A stretch of 43,659 nucleotides of DNA from Nannocystineae bacterium (GTDB lineage: Bacteria > Myxococcota_A > Polyangia > Haliangiales > Haliangiaceae). The DNA is taken from NCBI GenBank assembly GCA_007133195.1, contig SLNH01000253.1, positions 1-43,659 of the forward strand. The letters run 5' to 3'. Positions 10,021-16,984 of the stretch are shown piece after piece. The first letter of the stretch is position 1. Every line of letters begins with the position of its first letter. The notes under the pieces are model-generated. The model was not told the origin of the DNA. It searched no databases and worked only from the letters and a program-made list of their open reading frames with translations. The position numbers and the translations under genes were made by a program.

Positions 10021-10650
10021 ATGGGACGAACGCGCGACGAGATCGCCGCCCGCGCCGCCGCCGAGCTCGAGCCGGGGATGGTCGTAAACCTCGGAATCGG
10101 CTTGCCCACGCTGATTCCGGGCCATCTGCCCGAGGCACACGGCGTGTGGTTTCACAGCGAAAATGGCCTGCTCGGCATGGGCCCGTTTCCCGAGGAGGGC
10201 GACGAAGATCCCCAGATCATAAACGCCGGCAAGCAGACGGTGACGGTGGTGCCGGGCGGATCGTGCTTCGACTCGGCGCTGTCGTTTACGATGATCCGTG
10301 GCAGCCACGTGGATCTGGCCGTGCTCGGCGCGATGCAGGTGTCAGAGCGCGGCGATCTGGCCAACTGGAGCGTGCCGGGCGGCAAGACGATGGGAATCGG
10401 CGGCTCGATGGATCTCGCGACCGGGTGCCGGCGCCTTCTCGTCGTCACCACCCACACCACGAAGACCGGCGAGCCCAAGCTCGTGCGCGCGTGCGATTAT
10501 CCGCTCACCGCGCGCGGCGTGGTCCATCGCATCATCACCGATCTCGCGGTCGTCGATGTCGCCGAGTCGGGATTTCGGCTGGTGGAGTGCGCGCCGGGCG
10601 TGACCGAGGCCGAGGTCCGCGACGCCACCGGGGCCGAGCTTTTGGCCTAG
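10021..10650 (+). CDS. scoB: Succinyl-CoA:3-ketoacid CoA-transferase subunit B
   Basis: 209 residues starting MGRTRDEIAARAAAELEPGM, three bases after the subunit A stop with GGGAGCTGAGCC as ribosome-binding region. It carries the class I CoA-transferase beta-subunit signature VVNLGIGLPTLIP and the catalytic glutamate in HSENGLLGMGP (Glu47), which forms the glutamyl-CoA thioester intermediate. The protein has normal length for the family. It is the last gene of the plus-strand operon; the next gene converges from the other strand after 44 bases and no terminator with a T-tract is visible between them. Confidence 0.92.
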   Translation: MGRTRDEIAARAAAELEPGMVVNLGIGLPTLIPGHLPEAHGVWFHSENGLLGMGPFPEEGDEDPQIINAGKQTVTVVPGGSCFDSALSFTMIRGSHVDLAVLGAMQVSERGDLANWSVPGGKTMGIGGSMDLATGCRRLLVVTTHTTKTGEPKLVRACDYPLTARGVVHRIITDLAVVDVAESGFRLVECAPGVTEAEVRDATGAELLA

Positions 10651-10694
10651 GCGACTCGCGGCCGCCACACACCCGCTGCCGCGCGCGCCGGGGC

Positions 10695-11588
10695 TCAGCC
10701 GCCCTCGATGCCGTCGATCGCGACGACCCAGTCGCGGTCGCCGAGGTTGTTGTCGTCGGGATCCTCGATGTCGGAAAACCGCGTGGGCTCCTCGAGGTTG
10801 CAGCCGGGGGCGTCGGGGGCGCGGACGAAGCTTTCGCGGGATTCGCCCTCGAAGTTGACGCCGATGTTGAAGGCATCCGTGGCCACGCCGTCCTCGTTTA
10901 CGCCGGAATCGAGCGAAAACTCGAGGAGCAGCGCCCGGTCGGCCGGTGCCACGACGTCGTCTGGGATTTCGTCGGTGTGGATCTGCGGGTATTCGACGCT
11001 GCCGTCAGCCGGGATTTCGATGTCAAACGAGATGATTTCGTCGGCGCTTTGCGGCTCGGGCTCGAGCGGATCGTCTTGCGCGCTCAGCGTGACCGTCGCT
11101 TCGATGGCCACTGAGGTGCTCAGCGCCTCGAGCACGCCCACGTGGATCTGTTCGAGCACGACATCGTCGGCGATATCGAAATCGTCCGGATCGAAGACCT
11201 TGTAGTAGTCCATGGCGGTATGGACGAAAACGTCGCCCTCCGTCTCGAAGAAGCAGCCGACGAACGGCTCGCCGTCGTCATTGGCCGCATCGGTGGCGAT
11301 GGTCTCGGTGTCGTCGTTGTGGGTGAGCGTCACGGGCGAGGGCCCCTGATCATCTGTGCCGCCGTCGGATTCGTCGTTTCCGCCGCCGGTTCCGCCGCCG
11401 CCGCCCCCACCGCCGCCGCCGGTGTCTCCGTCGGGCTCTTGCGGCGCGCCCGCGTCGGGTTGCTCGCCGCCGCCGACATCGCCGGCGTCCACGCTGTCGC
11501 CGCCGGGGCTGTCACCGATGGTGGCGTCCACGCAGCCGGCGACCGCTAGGCACGCCACAAGGGTGGGAAAGCCGCGAGCTAAGCTCAT
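10695..11588 (-). CDS. Putative lipoprotein with polyglycine linker
   Basis: 297 residues from the ATG at 11588, chosen because it gives a clean lipoprotein signal peptide: MSLARGFPTLVACLAVAGC with the lipobox AVAG-Cys19. A long low-complexity linker rich in Gly, Asp and Pro (including about ten consecutive Gly) follows to about residue 80, then an acidic globular part of mostly beta character (for example PVTLTHNDDTETIATDAAN, FETEGDVFVHTAMDYYKVF). No family recognised. Expected to be anchored in the outer membrane or the periplasmic face of the inner membrane. The gene stands alone and faces scoB. A longer start at 11711 is possible but would bury the signal peptide. Confidence 0.7.
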   Translation of the reverse strand: MSLARGFPTLVACLAVAGCVDATIGDSPGGDSVDAGDVGGGEQPDAGAPQEPDGDTGGGGGGGGGGTGGGNDESDGGTDDQGPSPVTLTHNDDTETIATDAANDDGEPFVGCFFETEGDVFVHTAMDYYKVFDPDDFDIADDVVLEQIHVGVLEALSTSVAIEATVTLSAQDDPLEPEPQSADEIISFDIEIPADGSVEYPQIHTDEIPDDVVAPADRALLLEFSLDSGVNEDGVATDAFNIGVNFEGESRESFVRAPDAPGCNLEEPTRFSDIEDPDDNNLGDRDWVVAIDGIEGG

Positions 11589-11939
11589 GTTCTTGCTCGA
11601 AGCAAATTCCAAGCCCAGACGCACGCCTCGCAGTGCGACAGGTCGCAGGCGAGCCCACAGCTCCGTTCGTCGCGCGCACAATATCTGCGCAAGTCGGGAC
11701 ATCAGCCCCACTTTTCGACGACGCCGGGCGAGGGCGGGCTGCGCGGGAATAGGGTGGGTGAATGTGCGCCGCGGGGGCTGCAGGCACGAGCTTCACCATG
11801 GTCTGAAATCGAAATAGGGCTTACGGCCCCCACCGTGCAGGCGGTCCCCTGCGGCTGAACAGCCCCAGCGACTCGGAGGCCTGCGCGCCGAGCGGCGTGT
11901 CCCGCCCGTAGCCGCGGCGCCGTCAGCGCTAAGGCGCGG
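11589..11939. other. 351-base intergenic region
   Basis: This lies between the end of pncB and the start of the lipoprotein gene, both on the minus strand. I see a short GCAGG/CCTGC hairpin near 11840 without a T-tract, and no convincing promoter, RNA gene or conserved ORF. Open frames here have Arg/Pro/Ser-rich translations typical of non-coding GC-rich DNA. It should contain the promoter of the lipoprotein gene. Confidence 0.4.
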
Positions 11940-13277
11940 TCACCTCAGGGTCGCCGCGATTTGACCGGAGAGCTGCAACAGCGCGGGGCTTATCGAGATG
12001 GGGTAGGGCGGATCCGCCGGCGCGAGCGCTCGGATGTGTGCCGGCAGCGTCTCGATCTGTCGCCGGCAGCGCTCGCGAGCGGCCGCGATGTGCCCGTGCC
12101 GCTGACACACTCGCTCCCCCTCGCTCATGACCTGCTCGATTTGGGGCTCGCCGGGCAGGGGCTCGCCGGCCCGGGCCAAAACGTCCTCGGCGGCGATGCC
12201 GCGCTCTCGCCGGCGGATCACCTGTTTTCGGCCGGGCAGCGTCCGTTTGCCCGCGGACAGCTTCATGCGCCCGGCTCCCTTCATCTCGGTGAGCTTGTAG
12301 GCGGTGTCGAGCGTCGGCGCGTCGGTCACCGCGGACAGCGCCGAGCCCACACCGAAGCCGTCGATGGGCGCTCCGGCGGCGAGGAGCCTTTCCATCGCGG
12401 TCTCGTCGAGGCCCCCGCTCGCGACGATCGTCATGTGCGCGAGACCGGCGTCGTCGAGGATCTGCCGCGCCTGGCGTGACAGCGCGTCATGATCGCCCGA
12501 GTCGAGGCGGATGCCTCGAGCTCGAAAATCGTCTCCGAGCTGGCGCGCGAGCTCGGTGACGCGGCGAACGCCCGCGATGCTGTCGTAGGTGTCGACCAGC
12601 AAGATCGCCTCGGGGTAGCTCTTTAAAAACGCGCAAAAGGCGTCCCGCTCGCTGTCGTGAGCTTGAACGTAGCTGTGCGCCATCGTGCCCGAGACGGGCA
12701 CGCCGTACAGCTTGCCCGCGAGCACATTCGATGTGGCGTCGATGCCCGCGATGTATTGCGCCCGCGCCGCGCGGACGCCGCCCTCGCCGCCGTGGCCGCG
12801 CCGGAGGCCGAAATCGAACAGCGGGCGCCCCGCGGCGGCCGTGACCATGCGGGCCGCCTTGCTGGCCAGCGTGGTCTGCGCGGTCACGGTGTTCATCAGG
12901 TAGGTCTCGACGATCTGACCCTGGATGATGGGCGCTTCCACCTCCAGGATGGGCTCGCCCGGGAACACCGCCGTGCCCTCGGGTACGGCGTAGACGTCGC
13001 CCTCGAAGCGAAGCCTGCGCAGGCAGGCGAGCAGATCCTCGGAGAAGGCGTGGTGTGAGCGGAGATAGTCGATATCGCTCGCGGTGAAGTGAAGGTTCTC
13101 GAGGTGGGTGAGGGCATCTTCGATCCCGCAGGCGATGGCGTAGTTGCGGGTCGGGGGCAGCTCGCGGATATAGAGGCTGAAGGTGGCCCAGGCATCCGCG
13201 AGCCCCTCGGACAGATAGGCCTGCGCCATGGTGAGCTCATAGAAGTCGGTGAACAGCGCCGAGCCCGCCGGTATCAC
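11940..13277 (-). CDS. pncB: Nicotinate phosphoribosyltransferase
   Basis: 445 residues from the GTG at 13277, which has GGGAGG four bases upstream and begins just before the conserved ALFTDFYELTMAQAYL. The family converts nicotinate and PRPP (with ATP) to nicotinate mononucleotide for NAD salvage, in the cytosol. Supporting motifs are DFGLRRGHG, SGTMAHSYVQAH, LLVDTYDSIAGV, RLDSGDHDALSRQ and VASGGLDE, the phosphoribosyl-binding regions of the type II PRTase fold. The C-terminal stretch contains basic residues and a cluster CQRHGH/CRRQIETLP. An in-frame ORF extends upstream to 13511 but is Arg-rich and lacks the family pattern. A single gene; no other NAD genes adjoin. Confidence 0.94.
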   Translation of the reverse strand: MIPAGSALFTDFYELTMAQAYLSEGLADAWATFSLYIRELPPTRNYAIACGIEDALTHLENLHFTASDIDYLRSHHAFSEDLLACLRRLRFEGDVYAVPEGTAVFPGEPILEVEAPIIQGQIVETYLMNTVTAQTTLASKAARMVTAAAGRPLFDFGLRRGHGGEGGVRAARAQYIAGIDATSNVLAGKLYGVPVSGTMAHSYVQAHDSERDAFCAFLKSYPEAILLVDTYDSIAGVRRVTELARQLGDDFRARGIRLDSGDHDALSRQARQILDDAGLAHMTIVASGGLDETAMERLLAAGAPIDGFGVGSALSAVTDAPTLDTAYKLTEMKGAGRMKLSAGKRTLPGRKQVIRRRERGIAAEDVLARAGEPLPGEPQIEQVMSEGERVCQRHGHIAAARERCRRQIETLPAHIRALAPADPPYPISISPALLQLSGQIAATLR

Positions 13278-13664
13278 GCCGCCTCCCAAAATATGAATAG
13301 GGACGGCGAAGAGCCCGTCGCCCGGCGCTCGCCGCTGCGGGCGGGCCTGGCTGCGAAAGACGACATGTCGATGAAAACCGAGCCGGAAGGACGGAAATCT
13401 GGCTGAGCGACGATCGCGAGTAGCGCGCCTCCCTGTCGCCCTGTTCGCTCGGTCGCCAGCGCGACCATGGAACCCTCCCCCGGGCTGGTCGTCCGCACCG
13501 CGCGGCGCCACTCCCGGTTTAGTTGGTTCGATTCTTTCGGCGGCTTTGGCGTTTCGCGGCGGGCGGCCCCTTTTCTACCCGCCGTGGGCCAGCGGGCGCG
13601 CCTGCCGGTCTCGCGCAGCGCGCGGTGACTCGACCCCCACTTCGCCGCGGCCTATCCTCGTAAG
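13278..13664. other. 387-base divergent intergenic region
   Basis: This lies between the divergent pncB and DUF1244 genes and must hold both promoters. Apart from the pncB ribosome-binding site I see nothing firm. A 37-codon ATG frame (13293-13406, plus strand) lacks a ribosome-binding site and was not accepted. Confidence 0.4.
13282..13287 (-). promoter_or_regulatory. Ribosome-binding site fixing the pncB GTG start
   Basis: GGGAGG on the minus strand, four bases before the GTG at 13277. It supports this start over the longer upstream frame. Confidence 0.6.
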
Positions 13665-13919
13665 ATGGATAAGTCAGGCGACGCCACCCAAACCGAGATC
13701 GAAGCCGCCGTGTTTCGGCGCCTCGTACGCCACTTTCGCGAGCGCACCGACGTTCAAAACATCGACGTCATGAACCTCGCCGGCTTTTGCCGAAACTGCC
13801 TGTCCAAGTGGTACGTGGCGGAGGCCGCCGACCGCGGCGTCGAGGTGGACTACGAGGCGGCGCGGGAAATGGTCTACGGCATGCCCTACGCCGAGTGGAA
13901 GGCCAAGTACCAGAAGTAG
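13665..13919 (+). CDS. DUF1244 family protein
   Basis: 84 residues. The core NIDVMNLAGFCRNCLSKWY and the tail MVYGMPYAEWKAKYQK match the DUF1244 (COG3492) family over its whole length. Two cysteines in FCRNC form a CxxC that could bind metal or be redox-active, but the biochemical role of the family is unknown to me. It begins ATGGATAAGTCAGG at 13665 after a pyrimidine-rich leader and has no strong ribosome-binding site. It is monocistronic and converges on the NUDIX gene 56 bases away. Confidence 0.9.
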   Translation: MDKSGDATQTEIEAAVFRRLVRHFRERTDVQNIDVMNLAGFCRNCLSKWYVAEAADRGVEVDYEAAREMVYGMPYAEWKAKYQK

Positions 13920-13975
13920 CCGCCGCGTGCCGCGCGTCCGGCGCGGGCGCCTCGAGGTGGCGCCAGCCGACTAAC

Positions 13976-14410
13976 TCAGCCGCCCGACGATGCCGGGGGG
14001 CGGCCTGTTAGGTGCGCGACGAGGCGGTCTATGAACGGGCGCTGGTCGGGGTGGATTCGCGCCCGGGCCGTCTCGAGGGGGAAAAGCTCTGCGCGGTCGA
14101 TCTCCCACGACGCGCAGCGCGGCTCGGCGCCCTCCGGCAGGGGCCCGGCGAACGCGTGGATTCGCTTTCGGGTGCGCCGATAGTCGATGAAGCCGAGGTC
14201 GATGAGGCTGGACAGTGGCCGAACGCCGGTCTCCTCCTCGGTTTCGCGCCGCGCGGCGTCCTCGAGCGACTCGCCCGGCTCGGGCTCTCCCTTGGGGATG
14301 CCCCAGGGCGCTCGCCGGTTGTAATGGCCGGAGGGGTGGACGAGGAGGGCCTCGAGCGTCTCCCCGCGCCAGCGGTACAGGAGACAACCGGCGGATCGTT
14401 TTCGCGGCAT
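13976..14410 (-). CDS. NUDIX hydrolase
   Basis: 144 residues from the ATG at 14410 (MPRKRSAGCLLYRWRG), chosen because it starts right at the first beta strand; an upstream extension to 14491 overlaps the tRNA-Val promoter region. The Nudix box is complete: GEPEPGESLEDAARRETEEE then TGV, with the REx2EE metal-binding glutamates. The family hydrolyses a nucleoside diphosphate linked to another moiety. The context LLVHPSGHYNRRAPWGIPKGE resembles the COG4119 branch, whose substrate is not settled. It is a single-domain housekeeping-type hydrolase with no functional link to its neighbours. Confidence 0.88.
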   Translation of the reverse strand: MPRKRSAGCLLYRWRGETLEALLVHPSGHYNRRAPWGIPKGEPEPGESLEDAARRETEEETGVRPLSSLIDLGFIDYRRTRKRIHAFAGPLPEGAEPRCASWEIDRAELFPLETARARIHPDQRPFIDRLVAHLTGRPPASSGG

Positions 14411-14451
14411 CGGGCGATCGTCAGCGTAGCTCGGTTCCTCCCCGCGCGCCG

Positions 14452-14480
14452 TTGACGGAGCCGGTCCAAAGCGCCAGAAT
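14452..14480 (+). promoter_or_regulatory. Candidate sigma-70 promoter of tRNA-Val
   Basis: TTGACG (14452-14457) and CAGAAT (14475-14480) separated by exactly 17 bases, matching consensus at 5 and 4 of 6 positions. The tRNA begins 28 bases after the -10 box. It overlaps the upstream side of the divergent NUDIX gene. Confidence 0.55.
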
Positions 14481-14508
14481 GCAGACCTCAAGCAGCCGAG
14501 GCTGCGAT

Positions 14509-14583
14509 GCGAGCGTAGCTCAGCGGGAGAGCACTGCCTTCACACGGCAGGGGCCATAGGTTCGAACCCTATCGCTCGCACCA
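14509..14583 (+). tRNA. tRNA-Val (CAC)
   Basis: A full cloverleaf can be drawn by hand: acceptor GCGAGCG (14509-14515) pairs with CGCTCGC (14573-14579); D stem GCTC/GAGC; anticodon stem CTGCC/GGCAG around loop TTCACAC with anticodon CAC at 14541-14543; T arm with GGTTCGAACCC. The discriminator A at 14580 is followed by an encoded CCA (14581-14583). It reads GUG valine codons, frequent in this GC-rich genome. Confidence 0.97.
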
Positions 14584-14700
14584 TCGACGCACGGAGCTTG
14601 GCGAGCCCAACGCTCCACCCCCCAGCGCGGACCATGTCGACGACCGGCGGCGCGCGCCTGCTGGCCTCCTGGCGCGAGCGCTAGGCAATGCCGGTCGTGG

Positions 14701-15546
14701 TCAGCGGGGCGTTGGGGGCGAGGTCGCGGCGTTCGATGCACATGCGAACGCGGCGTAGCTGATCGCGCCGGGCTCTACGGTCGCGCGCGCCGGCCCCGCG
14801 CAGTCGCCCTCGTAGGACGCGGGCAAGGTGATCTCGATGTTTGCCTCGGGCGGTCCGGGCTCCACGTTGGCGAACAGGACGAAGTCGTCACCGCCTACCA
14901 CGTCGCCGGGCGCGAACCCCGCGCCGGGGCCCCCGGTGTAGGCGCCGGCGAACGCGGCGCCGTGGAGGCTCACCTGCGTGCCGGCGAGCGCGTCTGCGCC
15001 GGGGTACGCGCGGACATCCACGATGATGTGTGCGGCGTCCGGGTCGCGGGTTTGGCCGAGCTCTTGGGCAAACAGCTCGTCGGCGCTCGCGGGCGATAGG
15101 AGCGAGGCCGAAAACACGGCCCCATCCGTCGCGACGCGTTCGGCCGCGGTGGGATCGACATCCGCGATCCAGGGCAGGGCGCCTGCGTGTTCGTGGACCA
15201 CGCTGCCGCCGCCCTCCGGCAGGCAAAGCAGGCCTCGGCCGCTCGACGACGTCGACGACGCGTTGGCCGAATCGCCGGCCTCGGCGATCGCCACGTCGCC
15301 GACCGCGGCCCCGGTGTCCCAGTCGGTGGCCAGTAGCTCGTAGGCGAGTCCACCCGGACACAGCGCCCCCGCGTCTGCCGCGGCGCCGGCGTCGGCCGGG
15401 CGGGCGTCGGGCGGAGCGCCCGCACCGCCGCCGTCGTCATCGACCGGACACCCGAGCGACAGCAGGGCGAGCGCGGCGGCGCCACACGCCGTTCGCGCCC
15501 CCGACCACTTTCTCGCCGGGCGCATTGCTGCAACACAACTGGACAC
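14701..15546 (-). CDS. Putative lipoprotein, unknown function
   Basis: 281 residues from a GTG at 15546 with GGAGG three bases upstream; an ATG at 15525 (MRPARKWSG) would give 274 residues and cannot be excluded. Either start gives a lipoprotein signal: a hydrophobic stretch ACGAAALALLSLGC ending in a lipobox, then a Gly/Asp/Ala-rich spacer. The rest is acidic, mostly beta-type, with four or more Cys (for example GLLCLPEG and YEGDCAGP) that may form disulphides in the periplasm. The C-terminal half contains a DPDAAHIIVDVRAYPGADAL stretch. No known family recognised. It lies between the two tRNA genes, reading against them. Confidence 0.65.
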   Translation of the reverse strand: MSSCVAAMRPARKWSGARTACGAAALALLSLGCPVDDDGGGAGAPPDARPADAGAAADAGALCPGGLAYELLATDWDTGAAVGDVAIAEAGDSANASSTSSSGRGLLCLPEGGGSVVHEHAGALPWIADVDPTAAERVATDGAVFSASLLSPASADELFAQELGQTRDPDAAHIIVDVRAYPGADALAGTQVSLHGAAFAGAYTGGPGAGFAPGDVVGGDDFVLFANVEPGPPEANIEITLPASYEGDCAGPARATVEPGAISYAAFACASNAATSPPTPR

Positions 15547-15568
15547 GGGCCTCCGCCTTGTGTAGTCT
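15540..15568 (+). promoter_or_regulatory. Candidate sigma-70 promoter of tRNA-Phe
   Basis: TGGACA (15540-15545, 5 of 6) and TAGTCT (15563-15568, 3 of 6 with the key T-A-T positions) are 17 bases apart; the tRNA starts 25 bases after the -10 box. It overlaps the 5' end of the divergent lipoprotein gene. Confidence 0.45.
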
Positions 15569-15592
15569 CACTTCCCCTGGAAAGGCAAGCGC

Positions 15593-15665
<73 letters not shown>

Positions 15666-15673
15666 CCCGCTTC

Positions 15674-15711
15674 TCCCCGGAGTCTACGCGATTCCGGGGA
15701 TTTCCTGTTTT
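15674..15711 (+). terminator. Rho-independent terminator after tRNA-Phe
   Basis: TCCCCGGA (15674-15681) and TCCGGGGA (15693-15700) form a perfect eight-base-pair stem around an eleven-base loop, followed by TTTCCTGTTTT. It lies eight bases past the tRNA. Confidence 0.75.
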
Positions 15712-15770
15712 CGGCCCCGGTGAACCCGACAGGCCGCACCCGAACCGGAGAGCGGGCCCCGACCCGGTGA

Positions 15771-16202
15771 TCAGCGAAGCGAAGATTCGCTGTCGTCGCA
15801 GATGCCGAGCTCGGCCATTTCCTCGGGCGAGGGGATGGTGAGCCAGCTCGGCCGCTCCTCGGCGATCGCCGGGCAGTTCGGCAGCTCGCAGAGCATATCG
15901 TCGGGGGTGTTTACCGCGAAGATGCACGCCGCCTGCTCCTCGCTGAGACCCTCGCGCCGGCACGTGCGCTCGCTCTGCGCGGCGACCTGTTCCATGATCC
16001 GGCGTTCGCCCTCGCTCGGCTGCCCTGGCGCGCCGTCCGGCACGTGATTGAAGATCACGTGGTCCACGGCCCGGGCGCAGAGATCGTCATCGTCATCCTC
16101 TGCCGGCTCGTCCGCCTCGTCGGCTGGCGCCGCCTCCTCGCGGCCCCGCTCGCAGGCGGCGACGAAGCCGAAAACCAATACACCGATGACAAGCGCGCGC
16201 AT
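15771..16202 (-). CDS. Small acidic lipoprotein, unknown function
   Basis: 143 residues with a lipoprotein signal MRALVIGVLVFGFVAAC (lipobox VAA-Cys17), then a strongly acidic spacer with a DDDDD run. The mature part has several Cys (DDLCARAV, SERTCRREG, QAACIF, MLCELPNCP, ICDD), suggesting a small disulphide-rich periplasmic or outer-membrane protein. No family recognised. It starts 86 bases after the stop of the upstream lipoprotein on the same strand, so it may belong to the same transcript as the TonB-dependent receptor. Confidence 0.7.
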   Translation of the reverse strand: MRALVIGVLVFGFVAACERGREEAAPADEADEPAEDDDDDLCARAVDHVIFNHVPDGAPGQPSEGERRIMEQVAAQSERTCRREGLSEEQAACIFAVNTPDDMLCELPNCPAIAEERPSWLTIPSPEEMAELGICDDSESSLR

Positions 16203-16288
16203 GGGTCGACCTTAACCGCGCCGGGGCAGGCGCAAAAGCTCGGCGGCCACTCGCCGCAAAATGACGCGGAGCCGGGTTGCCGCGCGGT

Positions 16289-16984
16289 TTAGGGCCCGAT
16301 GTCGATGGGGTAGGCGGCCCAGTCCGCGCCACCGATCGCGCTGCGGACGACCACGTAAAGCCACGCCTCGCCGCCGGCGCCCTCGGGGATCGACCAGGTC
16401 ACGGGCGTTCGCAAAAACTGCTCGAGCTCACCGGCGGTGACCGCCCAGGTGACGTCGCCGGGGTCGCCCAGGGGAATGTCGGCTTCGACGTCCAGCGTGA
16501 CGTCCTCGCCGGCGGCGACGGCGCCCTGATCCTCGAGCGGCTCGCCGGCGACGGTCACGCGCTCGATCGTCGGGTTGTCGATTCGCGCGCCGATGGGCAC
16601 GGTCTTGACGGCCTCCACGTCGCGCTGCGGCAGCTCGATCGTGCCCTCGAGGATCGCGAGCGCCGCTTCTTCGTCGCTCTCGATACGATCGGGCGCGGCG
16701 TACACCGGGCCGCCTTCGCCGGCGTTGTCTACCGCGCCGATCGGCGGCCCCCCCGCGATCCCATCGCCCACCTCCCACGTCGAGGAAACGCCCGAGATGG
16801 GACCGCCTGTGTCCACGACGAACAGCTCGAGGGACGCCTCCCCGCCGAACTCCACCGCGGACGGCGCGACGCGTATGGCGAGAACTTCTGGCTCCGTGAT
16901 CTCCGCGGGCGATTTGAGCTCGGCGCACCCGGCGGCGATCAACGAGGCCGCCAGTGCGAAAACGGTGACGTGACGCGCGCGCAT
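16289..16984 (-). CDS. Lipoprotein coupled to the TonB-dependent receptor
   Basis: 231 residues. The signal MRARHVTVFALAASLIAAGC gives lipidation at Cys20. The mature protein looks like two or three Ig-like beta modules (IRVAPSAVEFGGEASLELFV; ERVTVAGEPLEDQGAVAAGE; WLYVVVRSAIGGADWAAYPI). The ATG at 16984 shares one base with the receptor stop codon (TGATG on the minus strand), which implies translational coupling and a joint role in the outer membrane. It may help the receptor capture or hand over its substrate; that is inference from coupling only. No named family recognised. Confidence 0.75.
   Translation of the reverse strand: MRARHVTVFALAASLIAAGCAELKSPAEITEPEVLAIRVAPSAVEFGGEASLELFVVDTGGPISGVSSTWEVGDGIAGGPPIGAVDNAGEGGPVYAAPDRIESDEEAALAILEGTIELPQRDVEAVKTVPIGARIDNPTIERVTVAGEPLEDQGAVAAGEDVTLDVEADIPLGDPGDVTWAVTAGELEQFLRTPVTWSIPEGAGGEAWLYVVVRSAIGGADWAAYPIDIGP

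Noticed and set aside
8153-10650. Beta-lactam biosynthesis cluster (Lat, Pcd and acyltransferase-like genes together)
   Set aside because: No ACV synthetase, isopenicillin N synthase or transporter is present, and the operon ends in CoA-transferase genes of primary metabolism. The resemblance is mentioned only as a parallel.
13293-13406. 37-codon ORF (MNRDGEEPVARRSPL) in the pncB/DUF1244 gap
   Set aside because: No ribosome-binding site, no motif, and it overlaps the pncB leader in antisense.
13946-13964. Hairpin GGCGCC/GGCGCC between the convergent DUF1244 and NUDIX genes
   Set aside because: The stem is only six base pairs, self-complementary, and has no T-tract on either side, so it is not supported as a terminator.
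14593-14616. Hairpin GGAGC-TTGG / CCAA-C-GCTCC downstream of tRNA-Val
   Set aside because: It has a bulge and is followed by a C-rich stretch rather than T residues. It may be a processing element but is not a convincing terminator.
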